Part shown: positions 21,314 through 31,885 of the stretch, in pieces
How the letters are laid out: every line of letters begins with the position of its first letter
Numbering within the stretch: the first letter of the stretch is position 1
From: Bretschneidera sinensis
Lineage: Eukaryota; Streptophyta; Magnoliopsida; Brassicales; Akaniaceae
Length of the DNA: 64,000 nt
Reading direction: 5' to 3'
NCBI GenBank assembly: GCA_023935145.1
Contig: CM043701.1
Location: forward strand, 71,254,317-71,318,316
Made by a program: the position numbers and the translations under genes
The notes under the pieces: generated by a model
What the model saw: the letters and a program-made list of their open reading frames with translations, nothing else
Databases searched by the model: none
What the model was told of the DNA's origin: nothing

Positions 21314-22116
21314 CGAGCAAACCAGTTTGAACAGTCACTCGATTACAGTTGATGGTGCGCTCGATTGCACAGATTGAAGTGCACTCGATCACAAAGGCCT
21401 ACCACTCGATCGCACTCATTCAGGCAATTTGTCGAACAGTTTCTGTGCGACAGAAACTGAAAGCTATAGAAATCACACAAAATCGATCCCAACCTCCTGT
21501 AAACATGAAACAAAATAATCAAAACACAAGGTAAATACATAATATAAGTAATTTATACATCAAAGAATAGTGTGTGATGGTGTGCAATAATTTAGAAACA
21601 AAACGGTAATGGACCGACCTTGTGGATTTGTGAATGTGAGTGGCTGAGAGTGAGAGTGTGTAAATGGGATGGGGGAAGGCTGGTTGTGATGGTAATTGAA
21701 TTTAGAGTGAGGGTGAGGGTTGTGGGCTAGTTGGAGATTGATGAACGAGTTGAAGATGGCGAGAGTGTGAGATAAAGACAGATAGGTTACGATTGAGTGT
21801 AGGGGAAAAAATGAGACAATTTTTTTTTTTAAAGTGAGCACATGAGTTTTGCCTCGAGTTCACTCGAGTGCATGGTGAAGTGCGCTCGATCGCTATGGAG
21901 TGCAGTGAATATGCACTCGAGCACACTAAGTGGTGTGCTCAAGCACAAGACATCATGTATAGACAAATTAAAACTTACCAAAAATAAAAAGTTTAGAATA
22001 ATACAACCATACCGTACTTTAGTAGCCTCAGTACCACTAACCTCGGTAGAAGCGCTTTGAGCTATATTGGCATAAAAGTGGAAATTGCTCAAGCACTCTC
22101 TATAGTAGCTTCAGTG
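21314..22116 (-). other. Noncoding interval between protease remnant and third ORF of C
   Basis: No ORF is supported. Two clusters of the family motif (TGCGCTCGATCGCA-like, 21345-21420 and 21850-21945) lie here. Between them the minus strand is pyrimidine-rich (TCACACTCTCGCCATC), like a leader. The homologous interval of D is 37645-38424. Confidence 0.6.
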
Positions 22117-22908
22117 CTACTCCCTTTGAAGGGGGCACTTAAAGCCCACCTCATGTGGTTCAAGTGCTCTTGACAGCTGCTTTATCTCCAATTTTGGTGT
22201 CTGGACAATAAAAAAGAGAAGAGTAGTATTAGTAGGCTTAGGAGGTTCGACTGGAGGAATAAACTTACTTGGATGCTTTAGTACAGCCTTAAGGGGGTGC
22301 ATAGCTTTGTTGATGTCCTTAATCACATCGTTATATTCTGGCTTGATCTCTAATCTTGTGACACTATGGGGGGTGGTCTCCAACGGATCAATGTGATGGA
22401 CCTGAAAAACTTGCTCAACAACATCTTGTATCAAGCATACATTAGAGCATTCCTTATCATCTTTGGTTGATTTTAATGTATTAAATATTTTGAATTCTAT
22501 CTCCTCATCATTTACCTTCATAGTGACAATGCCATTTTTTTACACACATATTTGTATCAGCAGTTATCATAAAGGGTCTTCCTAAGATGATGGGTAGAGG
22601 TAATGGCATAGTGCATTCTTCCATATCTAATACAATAAAATCAGCAGGTAAAATAAATTTATCTACTTTTACCAAAAATCCTCGAGAATACCTCTTGGTC
22701 GTTTGATGTTTCTATCTACCAACTGCAAAGTGATGGAGGTTGGTTGAAGCTCCCCCAAACCTAGTGTCTCGAATACATTGTATGGCAGCAGATTGACACT
22801 CGCCCCTAGATCCAATAGAGCATGCTCAAATAGCTGGTCACTTATCCTACAAGGAATAGTAAAACTACCCGGATCTTTCAGTTTTGGTGTTAGTTTTCTT
22901 AATAGCAC
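22117..22908 (-). pseudogene. Aspartic protease and truncated pol start of element C
   Basis: GSFTIPCRISDQLFEHALLD (two motifs) leads to the active-site segment DLGASVNLLP (22669-22908), the usual Athila/Tat form D(L/S)GA. A frameshift near 22669 separates it from VNDEEIEFKIFNTLKSTKDD (22521 onward). The frame ends with QLSRALEPHEVGFKCPL at 22117, the same point as in D (SRALEPPDVGSKC). No RT follows. Confidence 0.83.
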
Positions 22909-22947
22909 AACACTTACCTCTTTAGTTAAAGCTACCGTCTCATGCTT

Positions 22948-24690
22948 CTAAAACTTCCTTTTATTAGTGCAATAATCTTTTAAAAATTTAGCATATGCAG
23001 GAATTTGTTTAATTGCATCTAATAAAGGAATATTTATTTTTACTTTTCTCAAAGTTTCGAAAATGTCAATCAATTTAGTCTCTTTATTTGGCTTTACTAA
23101 CCTTTGAGGGAAGGGTGGTGCATTCACCTTCTCCATCTCACTTACCTTAGATGTGGATGCTTTGTCTGGAGATGCTTGAGTAGGCTTATCAATGCCTATG
23201 ATCTTACCACTTCTTAGGGTTGTCACAGCATTTAGTTGTTGATGTCCTCTTGGATTAGGTAGTGGTTGGGCTGGAAGCTCACCTTGCTTTATGCTACTCA
23301 GTTCTTTGGCCAATTGCCCAATTTGTACCTCTAGTCCTTGAATGGCTTGTTCATGTTTTGCAGTAGTTTGTCTCATCTCAGTCCGAAATTGTCTTGTTTC
23401 TGCCATGAACTGTTCTTATGAATTCATCAACTGTTGGTGTTGGGATACAACTATTGTTGCTGAGTTGCCTCACAAGACTTTCTAGGTCATTTTTCTTTGG
23501 TTCGGGAATAGAGTGGGCTGCTGGTTGGGAGTTTCTTTGCTGCCCTTAACTGTTCTGATTGTTGCTCCAATAAAAGTTTGGGTGATTCCGCCATCCAGGG
23601 TTATAAGTGTTTGCATATGGATTGTTCTTTGGCGGATAGTTGTTTGGTCCCACATAATTTGCTTGCTCAAGGTCTGCAGATGAATACAAGGGATATATCT
23701 CAGTATTATGATCAAATTGAGAGCATATAGCACATACTTGGAGTGGTGTAGCTAGTGGATTAGGCGATGCATTCTGAGCAACCATGGCTTTAACTAGCAA
23801 ATCTAGTTTCCTCTCCACAGCAGCTATTTGGGTAAAAGATCCTCCATTTAGGTTCACCTCATACATACCTTTGCTCTTGGTTCTATGTCTACCTCGAGAG
23901 TAGAATTGCTGGGTGTGTTCATTAAGGTCTAGAATAGCTCCATGGCTTTTTCGCTGCTTTTCTCCATTAGCACTCTTCCACAACCTGAATCCACAATACT
24001 TTTATTAGTGTCACTTAAACCTTCATAGAAACCTTGTACCAGTTCATCTTGAGGTAGATTTTGATGTGGGAATTTGAGTAGCAGCTCGTTGAAATGTCCC
24101 CATGCCTCAAAGAATAGGTCTCTATCTTTTGTTGGAAAGACTGAATCTCCTTCCTCATTTGCCTCGTCTTTTGGGCTGGGAAAAATTTCCTTAGGAATTT
24201 GCTGGCCAACTCCTCCCAAGTGTGGATAGAAACTGTAGGCGATGAATTGTACCATAGTTTACCATTATCTTTTAAGGAAAAAGGGAAAAGAATTAACCTG
24301 ATTCCTTCTTGGTCTAAGCCTCAGATGTGCTGGAACTTGCAAAGATCGAAGAACTCTCGAAGGTGTAGGTGTGGATCCTCATTAGGTGTACCCCTAAAGT
24401 GATTCAACGCACTGAGTATCTGCGGAGATATGTAGTAGTTGCATTCCGCCTCTGGTTGATAAGTAATGCAAGATGGCTGGTCGAGGTTCCGTGGAATGAA
24501 AGATTGCTTCATCAGTCTCTGCTCAAGTGGTTATTGATTTTCGATCTGTTTCACCATTGGTGCTTCTTCCTCGATTTCTTCTTCTACCTCTTCAGAGTTG
24601 TCTCTAAGCCTTTGTCGGATAGTTCACTCAAGCTTGGTATTAAAGGGAAAGAACGTTAGATGTCTGGATCGAAGCCTGTGCATGAATCCG
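22948..24690 (-). pseudogene. Athila-like gag of element C
   Basis: In broken frames it reads MKQSFIPRNLDQPSCITY (24512), HFRGTPNEDPHLHLREFF, then a capsid core with EELASKFLRKFFPAQKTRQM and ELLLKFPHQNLPQDELVQGF (24255-23990). GCGRVLMEKSSEKAMELF, AAVERKLDLLVKAMVAQ and a PLQVCAICSQFDHNTEIYPL region (decayed zinc knuckle) follow. NPGWRNHPNFYWSNNQ is next, and a C-terminal part with LPNPRGHQQLNAVTTLRSGK, RKVKINIPLLDAIKQIPAYA and FLKDYCTNKRKF (23406-22948). Stops or shifts occur near 24320, 24010, 23930, 23545 and 22945. D's gag (35115-36351) is the better preserved sibling. Confidence 0.87.
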
Positions 24691-24997
24691 TAACAATAGC
24701 TTCAGTGCAGTAGCTCAACACTGCTGCCTGGTGACTCTCTGCCTCAAATGTGCTCGATCGCACAGAGGTGTGCGCTCGATTGCAAGTGGTACAAAGGGTT
24801 CTGCTGGAGTGCCTGAAAAACAAAAAAGGAAATAGATTAGGTTTTGGATGAAACAAAAATAAAGGTGAAAACAGAAACTTAAAATTAGAGATTTTTGATA
24901 AAAATAAAACAAAATAGATAAATAAAAATTACTAAACTAAACGAAAATAATTCTAGAAAGAAATTTAGCGCAATCCCCGGCAACAGTGCCAAAAACT
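24691..24997 (-). other. Leader and primer-binding site of element C
   Basis: The primer site TGGCACTGTTGCCGGGGA covers 24974-24991 on the minus strand and differs from D's by a few bases. The leader contains one copy pair of the family motif (GCGCTCGATTGCA, about 24745-24785). Confidence 0.85.
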
Positions 24998-26276
24998 TGT
25001 TGTGCGTTTATCTTCCTAAATTATTAAGCAAATAATCGAACTTGTTTTACTTGCAAGTGCACAAGGTCTATAGTAGCATAGTGTGCAAGTGTGAGATCAT
25101 TTCCATAGGGATTGGTGAATTTCGATTTAGAATTAATTTCACAAAGTAAAAATAGATAGAAATAAATATTGAATCTAGATTAATAATAATGATAGAGGCG
25201 TAGGGACTTGGTATCCACCACTAATCATTTTACCCCAACAAGACAATATACCAATGCTCTACTCATGCTATGAATACCTACTGGTTGTCAACTTAAGGGC
25301 TTGGTCCACTCCTTAAGCTATTGATTTCCCTAAGCAACGAGTTAGGCATGGTGTATACTCTAATTATTTTCTCTCTTAAGGGATTCAGCATGGTGTATAC
25401 TGAGTTGTTCCTTAAGAGAGCATAGTATCTATGGAAATCGACAACCACACGGGACCTAGGGTTTAGTCCGCTCCCGGTTTCCCATGTTGATTAACCCAAG
25501 AATCCAGTGTGGATATCTTTTGTTACTATTGTTGAACCAAGGACTCGGTCATCCAAATTGATTCAACTAACTAATCCATACCACATGCATACGTTGATCA
25601 GACACACACATATGAGGAATTTAAATAAAAACAGGCATTAATCAAATCAAGAATCACAGTATAAATATTGCAAAGGTGCCTATACTGAACTATTGGTTAA
25701 ATATAATTAGGGCTTTAACCAAGCCCTTACCTGGGTTTAGTTACACATGGTTGTGATGCTAAACATATTAATAAAATAAAAATAAAAGAGAAAGAATAAA
25801 CCTGAGAGAAGAGTCATCAATTCTCCTCCAAAGCTTACAACTTCAAGTAAAATCAAAAGATAAAATCAAAAGTATGTTTTCTATGTTTTACAAGTCTATA
25901 TATAGGGCTCTAAGGGTGCCACGAAACCCTAATTTTCAATTTAAGGTCCAGAGACTTCTTTCCGAATCTGGCTCTGCTGCCTTTGGTGCGTGTGCACTTG
26001 ATCACATGGGTCTGCACTCGAGTGCATGGGTGCGCTCGAGCCTTCTAAGTGTGCACTCAAGTGCCTGTGCGCTTGATCACAAGAGAGATGCGCTCTACTG
26101 GTTTGCAGATATTCACTTTTTGTTCCTTAGAGCTCCAAAATGTCTTCTTTTCTTCAAAAGACCTATAAAAAACACAAAAAACACTAAAATGAACTAGAAT
26201 CTACTCAAACATATAAACAAATTGCCTAACAAATGTAAATTAAGGGGCTTAAATACGACTATTTAAGTACTTATCA
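24998..26276 (-). repeat. 5' LTR of element C
   Basis: This 1279-bp LTR has its minus-strand TATA at about 25896-25905 and a motif cluster (GTGCACTCGATCACA and variants) at 25987-26097. Confidence 0.93.
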
Positions 26277-26281
26277 GTTGT

Positions 26282-27748
26282 ACAGTCATCCATAGTAAAA
26301 TGTTTTAGAGATGCAAGGTAGATATGAAGAGATATAAAAGATTAAGCATTGTGTGCTTACTAGAAAGCAATATGAGTTCAAAATTTGAAATTAGGGTATT
26401 TTGGTATTGGAACATAGGATTTATGTTCCTAATGATGCGGAGTTGAGAAAGAAGATATTGAGAGAGGTACATGATGATGTATATTCGATGCACCCGAGTA
26501 ATAAGATGTATAGAGGATTGAGACAGAATTACTGGTGGTTAAGATTGATGAGGGATGTAGCTGAATATAATTCTAGATGTTTGGTTTGTCCGTAAGTGAA
26601 GTTAGAGAAAGAACATCCGTGAGGCTTACTACAACCTTTTCCTGTGCTTGAAAATGTGAGTATGGATTTTGTTTATGGATTTTCCCATACTCAGAGAGGT
26701 CACGATACAGTGTAAGTGATAGTAGATAGACTTTTTTAAGTCATTCCAATTTTTTCCAATTAAAACTAATTGGAATCCTAAAAAGTTGGCTGAACTGTAT
26801 GTAGCTGAGATTTTGAGGTGGTATGGAATACTATTGAGCATAATGTCATTTAGAGGTGCTAGTTTACATTTTAGTTTTGGAGAGGATTTCAAAAAACCAT
26901 GTGTACATAGTTGCAGTTTCTTAAAAATTTTCATCCTCAAATACTTAAGCAGACAAAAAAGATTATTAGATTACTAGAAAAGATGTTAAGGGAAAATATG
27001 ATGAGTTTCTCAGTAAGTTGGGATGCTTACTTGGCATTGATGGAATCTGCTTATAATAATCAACATCAATTTAGTAATGGAATGGCACCGATTGAGACAT
27101 TGCGTGGTGGGAGGTGTAGAACTCCGATATGTTGGGAAAAAATGGGAGAGAAATATATTTGGTCCATAGATTATTGAGTTAACAACTAAGAGGATCAAAC
27201 TGGTTAGAGAGAACTGTAAAGTAGCACAGAGTAGACCAAATAGCTATGCTGATAATAGGAGAAGACCTCTCAATTTTCAAATAGGTGGTTGGGTTTATTT
27301 AAAAATATCTCCATGAAAAGGTGTATTGAGATTTAAACAGGAAAGGAAAGTTGAGTCCGAGGTATATGGGACCCTATTAGGTTGTTGAGACAGTTGGGCT
27401 AGTCGCGTATAGCCTGGAATTGCCTCCAACGTGGAAACAGTTACACAATGTGTTTCATGTTTCACTTTTGAGAAAGTGTTTACATGGTGAAACTCATGAT
27501 ATTTCGAGCCAAGCTGTAGAAATTCAGAAATGTTTGACTTTTCTACAGGTATCAATGAGAAATTTAGACAAAAAAGAACAAGTCTTGTGTAATAAAGTAA
27601 TTTCATTAAGTCAAGTTCCATGACGGAATAAATATGTCGAAGAGATTACATGAGAGCATGAGGCAACTATGAAGAAATATTATTCACAATTGTCCTTGAG
27701 TTAGGTAAGAAAATTTCGGGGACAAAATTTTTATAAGGTGGGTAGAAT
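26282..27748 (+). pseudogene. Ty3/gypsy integrase with chromodomain remnant, element G part 3
   Basis: The zinc finger is nearly whole: HDDVYSMHPSNKMYRGL then YWWLRLMRDVAEYNSRCLVCP (26401-26595), that is H-H-C-C. A stop follows. The core keeps SMDFVYGFSHTQRGHDTV (26660-26710) with the first catalytic Asp. About 26730-26780 is rearranged, and the second acidic site is lost (MSFRGASLHF where DRDPRF is usual). The third part reads VSWDAYLALMESAYNNQHQ (27015). After PTWKQLHNVFHVSLLRKCL (27423) comes a chromodomain-like segment LDKKEQVLCNKVI, then NKYVEEITWEHEATMKKYY (27560-27690) with a Trp codon changed to TGA. The chromodomain places G among chromoviruses, which tend to insert in heterochromatin. 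Confidence 0.88.
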
Positions 27749-28061
27749 TGTAATACTCGTGTTCTTAAAGCATGGGTAAAAAAGTAATTTAATAAATATG
27801 ACATGGAGTTGAAATAATATATATATGCGAATGAACTAATTCTTTTGAAGAAAAAAAATTCGTGGACAACATGTAAGAAAAGAAAAAAAATCGTGGACAT
27901 GAAGAAAAGAAAAAGAAAAAGAAGTAAAAGTAAAAGTAGAAAAAAAAAAAAAACCTGGCAAACACTTATCTAACATGCAAATGCATGTTGGACAGCACAT
28001 GTGGACGTGGCCAAATTAGTGGAAGTGAAGTGCTGAGTCTGCTGACTATTGCAATTTGTAT

Positions 28062-28078
28062 ATGTGTATGTGTGTGTG

Positions 28079-28148
<70 letters not shown>
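28062..28148. repeat. (TG)n(TA)n microsatellite in the LTR of G
   Basis: About 12 TG units run to 28087, then about 30 TA units to 28148. Open frames read through it are artefacts. Confidence 0.97.
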
Positions 28149-28151
<3 letters not shown>

Positions 28152-28930
28152 CTTTACTTTAATTATTTCTTAGCAAATATTTTATTTTCTTACTTCTTCA
28201 ATACAAACTGCTTTATTTCTTTAAACACTTGGGGACTGAAAAAAAAGTTAAAAGAGTAAAATTTTGAAGGAGTTTACAGGAAAATTTTATAGAGAGTCCT
28301 GGAAAGCTCTCAGAAAAACAAAAGGTAATAATGTGAATTTTATTTTTGAAATTTAGCATACATGAAATTTCCCATAATTCAAAGTGTGAATTTTCAAAGA
28401 GTGTGATTTATAGAAGAATTGAAGAAAAAATTAGAAATTTTAATATAAATATTATGTCAGGTGTTCACGATCAGTAATCAGGGGCAATTACTGACAGGAG
28501 CAGGTAAAACAAGTAGGAGATCTACGGGTAACTCTAAGTGCTTCGTGGTGAGTTAGATTTACTTTAAGTAATCAAGATAAATATGAAATATATAATGATA
28601 ATATTTGAATATATTAATTACTATGATTTGGTGATAGATAAAAGTTGGTTGATAGCTATGATAGGAATAAGTGATGTGTAGTAATTATTATATGAGAAAT
28701 AATATTATTGGAATAATAAGTTGATTTAATAATAAAGGCGATAAGTGGATCTTGATGAGCTATGGTTGATGATTTGATATAATTTATGATGAGAGAAATT
28801 TAGCAAAAAATTTTCAAATAATAATTTGAGAATAATCAAGATAGCTAATTTAAATGTTTGAATACATGCTTGTTTCTATATTATTGTTCATATGCATATT
28901 TCATACCATTATTCATATGCATACGCATGA

Positions 28931-29036
28931 AATAAAAGAACCGGGAAGACAGCCGGTCTAAATGAAAATAAAAGAACTGGGAAGACAACCGGTTTAAATG
29001 AGAATGAAAGAACCGAGAAGACAGCCGATCTAAGAT
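28931..29036. repeat. Three 36-bp tandem repeats in the LTR of G
   Basis: Three imperfect copies have the core AAAGAACCGGGAAGACAGCC followed by GGTCTAAATGA. Differences between copies are mostly single substitutions. Confidence 0.85.
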
Positions 29037-29881
29037 AAAAACATGTCGACATTTGGAAAGACGTTCCCTAAATAATTCATGCATTGCATCTGTTTTAAAT
29101 ATTGGTTTTATTACTGAAATGCTGAAGTGTTGTTTTGTTATTGTAAATTTATTGATAGAGGAATGAGTCTCACAAAGAGACAAATACGCTAAGGAAGAAA
29201 TATGGAAATACGATATGATGAGAATTGTTTTAGCGAGTTATTATTTGTTGTGAATCTCATAATGAGGTAAATGATAATGTTGAATTGAGGATTTAGAGAT
29301 GATTAAATATATGATTGAAAGATTGATATTTCTTATGAGTAACTTAAGAAGATATTGTGTAATAGGCGAATTACGAAATTGATTAGTGATTACAGAATAT
29401 TGTTATTGAATTATTTGAGGAAAAAAATAAATGAATATCATAAGATTTTTTTTGAAGTAATTGAATTATAAGATGTATCTGGGAGTATAAAATTGAATAC
29501 TTCTAGTACATTTAATTCACTGAGATTGTGAAGCTCATTCTCATTATACAATGATTTCAGGTAGCAAGCAAGACACATAGTTTGGTGAGTTGAGGTTCAG
29601 ATGAAATCATTTTCTGTAAGCCACATACGTGTCCCCATCCTCAGACTAATGAGAAAATAAAATAAAAATTTATTTATAAATATTCATGCATATTACGATG
29701 TATAAAATATTTAAGTCAAGATCAGAATGATGTATCTCCCCTGTTGAGGGTTGAGGGTTGAGGATTGATATAAAAAATTTTGTTGGTGTTCTTTTTCTTG
29801 TTGCATATATGTGTCGTGCTGGGATTTTCAAAATGTGATAACATCGTCTCAGGGGTGACCAACCCGGGATGGGTCATTACA

Positions 29882-30396
29882 TATGCCTCCTCATAGTCAA
29901 AATTGTCTGGTCATCCATCTAGACTCCACTGGACCTCTCCCAAGGGGATTCTCAGTAGTTTGACCAAGATGTCAGTAGTGACTTCAAATTCTATGCCCAT
30001 GACCCTGGTCTTGAAATAAAGAGTCAGTGGACTCATTTTGACTAGGTTGGCATAGAACTGGTGAATGAAGCGTGGGTAGTATTTTTGGTTTATTTTTACA
30101 ATTGAAGTTAGGTGTATAGCCTTAAAAGCTAGTAAAATATCAAAATTTGCATGAAGGATAGAATCGAAATCGATGAATCTACCTGTCATGATTTTCTTAT
30201 GGTGGATGGCAGAGGTATACCTGTCCTTGACGGCTGGACTCTAGAAGAGCGATTCATCGAGCTTGGTCCTCGCTTGTTTGTTTAAGGAGTTGACTACACC
30301 ATTCCCTTGCGTCCGATGCCGTAGACTTTTTTAAACGAGGCCTTGTGGGCCATGAGGTACAACAACTGTCATTTTTATTCGGATTCTCTCAAACAT
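29882..30396 (-). pseudogene. Env-like third ORF of copia E, N-terminal part
   Basis: It begins at an ATG at 30396 (MFERIRIKMTVVVPHGP), which the B copy has lost. After shifts it continues MTGRFIDFDSILHANFDILL, INQKYYPRFIHQFYANLVKM, MGIEFEVTTDILVKLLRIP and QWSLDG (29911-30189). A TGG has become TGA after SLDG. Chromovirus G cuts the ORF at 29882, at a place homologous to about 9584 in B. It is the best preserved N-terminal half of this protein in the window. It belongs to the putative plant transposon protein type. Confidence 0.75.
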
Positions 30397-30597
30397 TTTA
30401 GGAATTTGGTTGGGTGATAGTTTTTTGAAAAATAGTGAAGATTCAGCCGTGAAAAATGGAAATGGATGTGATTTAAGGGAAGATTAACGGTTCTATGGAG
30501 TTATTTTGCAAGGTTTTGGTCTAAAATCAAAGATTTTCTAAAGAGAGAAAGCTTAAGGTTTACAAAAATGGCATAAAAACTGAAAATTTTGAAGAGA

Positions 30598-30606
30598 CTA
30601 TTTATA
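30598..30606 (-). promoter_or_regulatory. TATA-like box upstream of the env-like ORF of E
   Basis: Minus strand TATAAATAG, homologous to 10312-10320 in B. A palindrome cluster lies directly upstream, and about 200 bp of leader with AACCTTAAGCTTTCTC runs to the ATG at 30396. Confidence 0.45.
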
Positions 30607-30611
30607 GAATC

Positions 30612-31115
30612 GCGATACTAGTCGACTAGGTTAGGGTACTAGTCGACTGGGTCCTTCATATTTTGGGGACATTTCGATATACTAGTCGACTGGGTCGGGA
30701 TACTAGTCAATTAGGTAATCTGGCAGTAAGATACCAATCAACTGGGTGTACCTTACCAATCAACTGAGTTGTCCAGAAGAAATTCAAATTTTTGGCTCCA
30801 AATGTTTTCTTGTGATACCACTCGATTGGGTTAGGGTACCAGTCGACTGAGTCAGGATACCAGTCGACTATATTGACCCTACTAGTCAACTGGGTTCATC
30901 AGAAGAATTTTCAAAATTTTGGGCTCCAAATTTTTTATGTAGTACCAGTCGACTATGTCTTTGTACCAGTCAACTGTGTCATTTTACTAGTCGACTGGTG
31001 AAATGAGCAGTGAGTTACCAATCGACTGGATTGATTCAACTAGTTAACTGGGTAACTAAACAGAGAGATACCAGTCAATTGGATCAATATACTAGTCAAC
31101 TAGGTCTTTCACAGA
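30612..31115. repeat. Internal CCAGTCGACTGG cluster of E
   Basis: About twenty full or decayed copies (ACTAGTCGACTGGGT, ACCAGTCAACTG and similar) stand in groups of two to four. The groups are separated by repeats of an AAATTTTGGGCTCCAAA-like spacer. The peptide VDWYP repeated in one minus-strand frame is a by-product of the motif. Confidence 0.83.
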
Positions 31116-31885
31116 ACATAAAATTTTGATCTCCAACTTAGAATTTTAGCAAGAAATGATTTATCTATGCCATCTTGAGTGAGTGAAATATTAAATGGGA
31201 GTTAATACTCATTCCTAGATGTCAAATATGCATATGATGAAATATAGATGCAATCAAACACACATATTTTCATAATTTGTTAATCCCATTAATAGTCTAA
31301 TTTTGCTAAAGCTATCTTCGTTCAATAGCTTAGTAAGAATGTCAGCTATTTGGTCCTCTGAATGGATGAATTCTAATCTAATATCACATTTTTTAGCATG
31401 GTTTCTTATGAAGTGACGTCTTATTTCTGTGTTTTTGGTTCTTGAATGCTGAATAGGGTTTTTGGTCCTTGAATGTTGAATAGGGTAACTGGACAAAGAG
31501 ATACCAGTCGACTGGATCAATATACTAGTCGACTAGGTCTTTCACAAAACATAAAATTTTGAGCTCCAACTAGGAATTTTAGCATGAAATGAGAGTTAAT
31601 ACTCATTCACTAGATGTCAAATATGCATATGATGAAATGTAGATGCAATCAAACACATATATTTTCATAATTTGTTAATTTCATTAATAGTCTAATTTTG
31701 CTAAAGCTATCTTCATTCAAGGGCTTAGTAAGACTGTCAGCTATTTGGTCATCTGAAGGGATGAATTCTAATCTAATATCACATTTTTTAGCATGGTCTC
31801 TTATGAAGTGATGTCTTATTTCTATGTGTTTGGTTCTTGAATGCCGAATAGGGTTTTTGGTCAAATTGATAGCGCTAGTGTTATC
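31065..31885 (-). repeat. Tandem duplication over the RNase H end of E
   Basis: Segment 31065-31490 (two palindromes, spacer and the last ~80 RNase H codons) is repeated at 31498-31885. The GAGATACCAGTC anchor is at 31065 and 31498, and GATGCAATCAAACA is at 31248 and 31642. About 39 bases present in one copy are missing in the other. The RNase H tail LEFIHSEDQIADILTK is thus encoded twice. Confidence 0.85.

Larger units (their letters stand above)
17663..26276 (-). mobile_element. Athila-like pol-less LTR element C nested in G
   Basis: LTRs at 17663-18939 and 24998-26276 both start TGTTGTGCGTTTATC and end ACTTATCA. The flanking target duplication is imperfect (GTTAT at 17658, GTTGT at 26277). 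On the minus strand the order is 5' LTR, primer site, gag, protease, a short post-protease remnant, an 0.8-kb noncoding interval, a third ORF, the conserved post-ORF motif, a 3' noncoding region and 3' LTR. RT, RNase H and integrase are absent. D has the same order and the same deletion point, so this is the family's structure. C must have been mobilised in trans. Confidence 0.92.
27749..29881 (+). repeat. 3' LTR of chromovirus G
   Basis: The pol end TTTCGGGGACAAAATTTTTA and a GGTGGGTAGAAT purine tract lead into TGTAATACTCG at 27749. The repeat ends GGGTCATTACA at 29881, giving terminal inverted bases TGTAAT/ATTACA. At 2133 bp it is long, as in Tekay/Del elements. The partner LTR is outside the window. 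The TGTAAT boundary and the resumption of E's env-like ORF at 29882 fix both ends. Confidence 0.85.

Noticed and set aside
27985..28259. Frames with long Tyr-Ile runs
   Set aside because: They are translations of the TG/TA microsatellite in the LTR of G.
30707..30889. Minus-strand frame with repeated VDWYP peptides
   Set aside because: It is the translation of the CCAGTCGACTGG motif cluster. The surrounding interval is noncoding in the sister element B.
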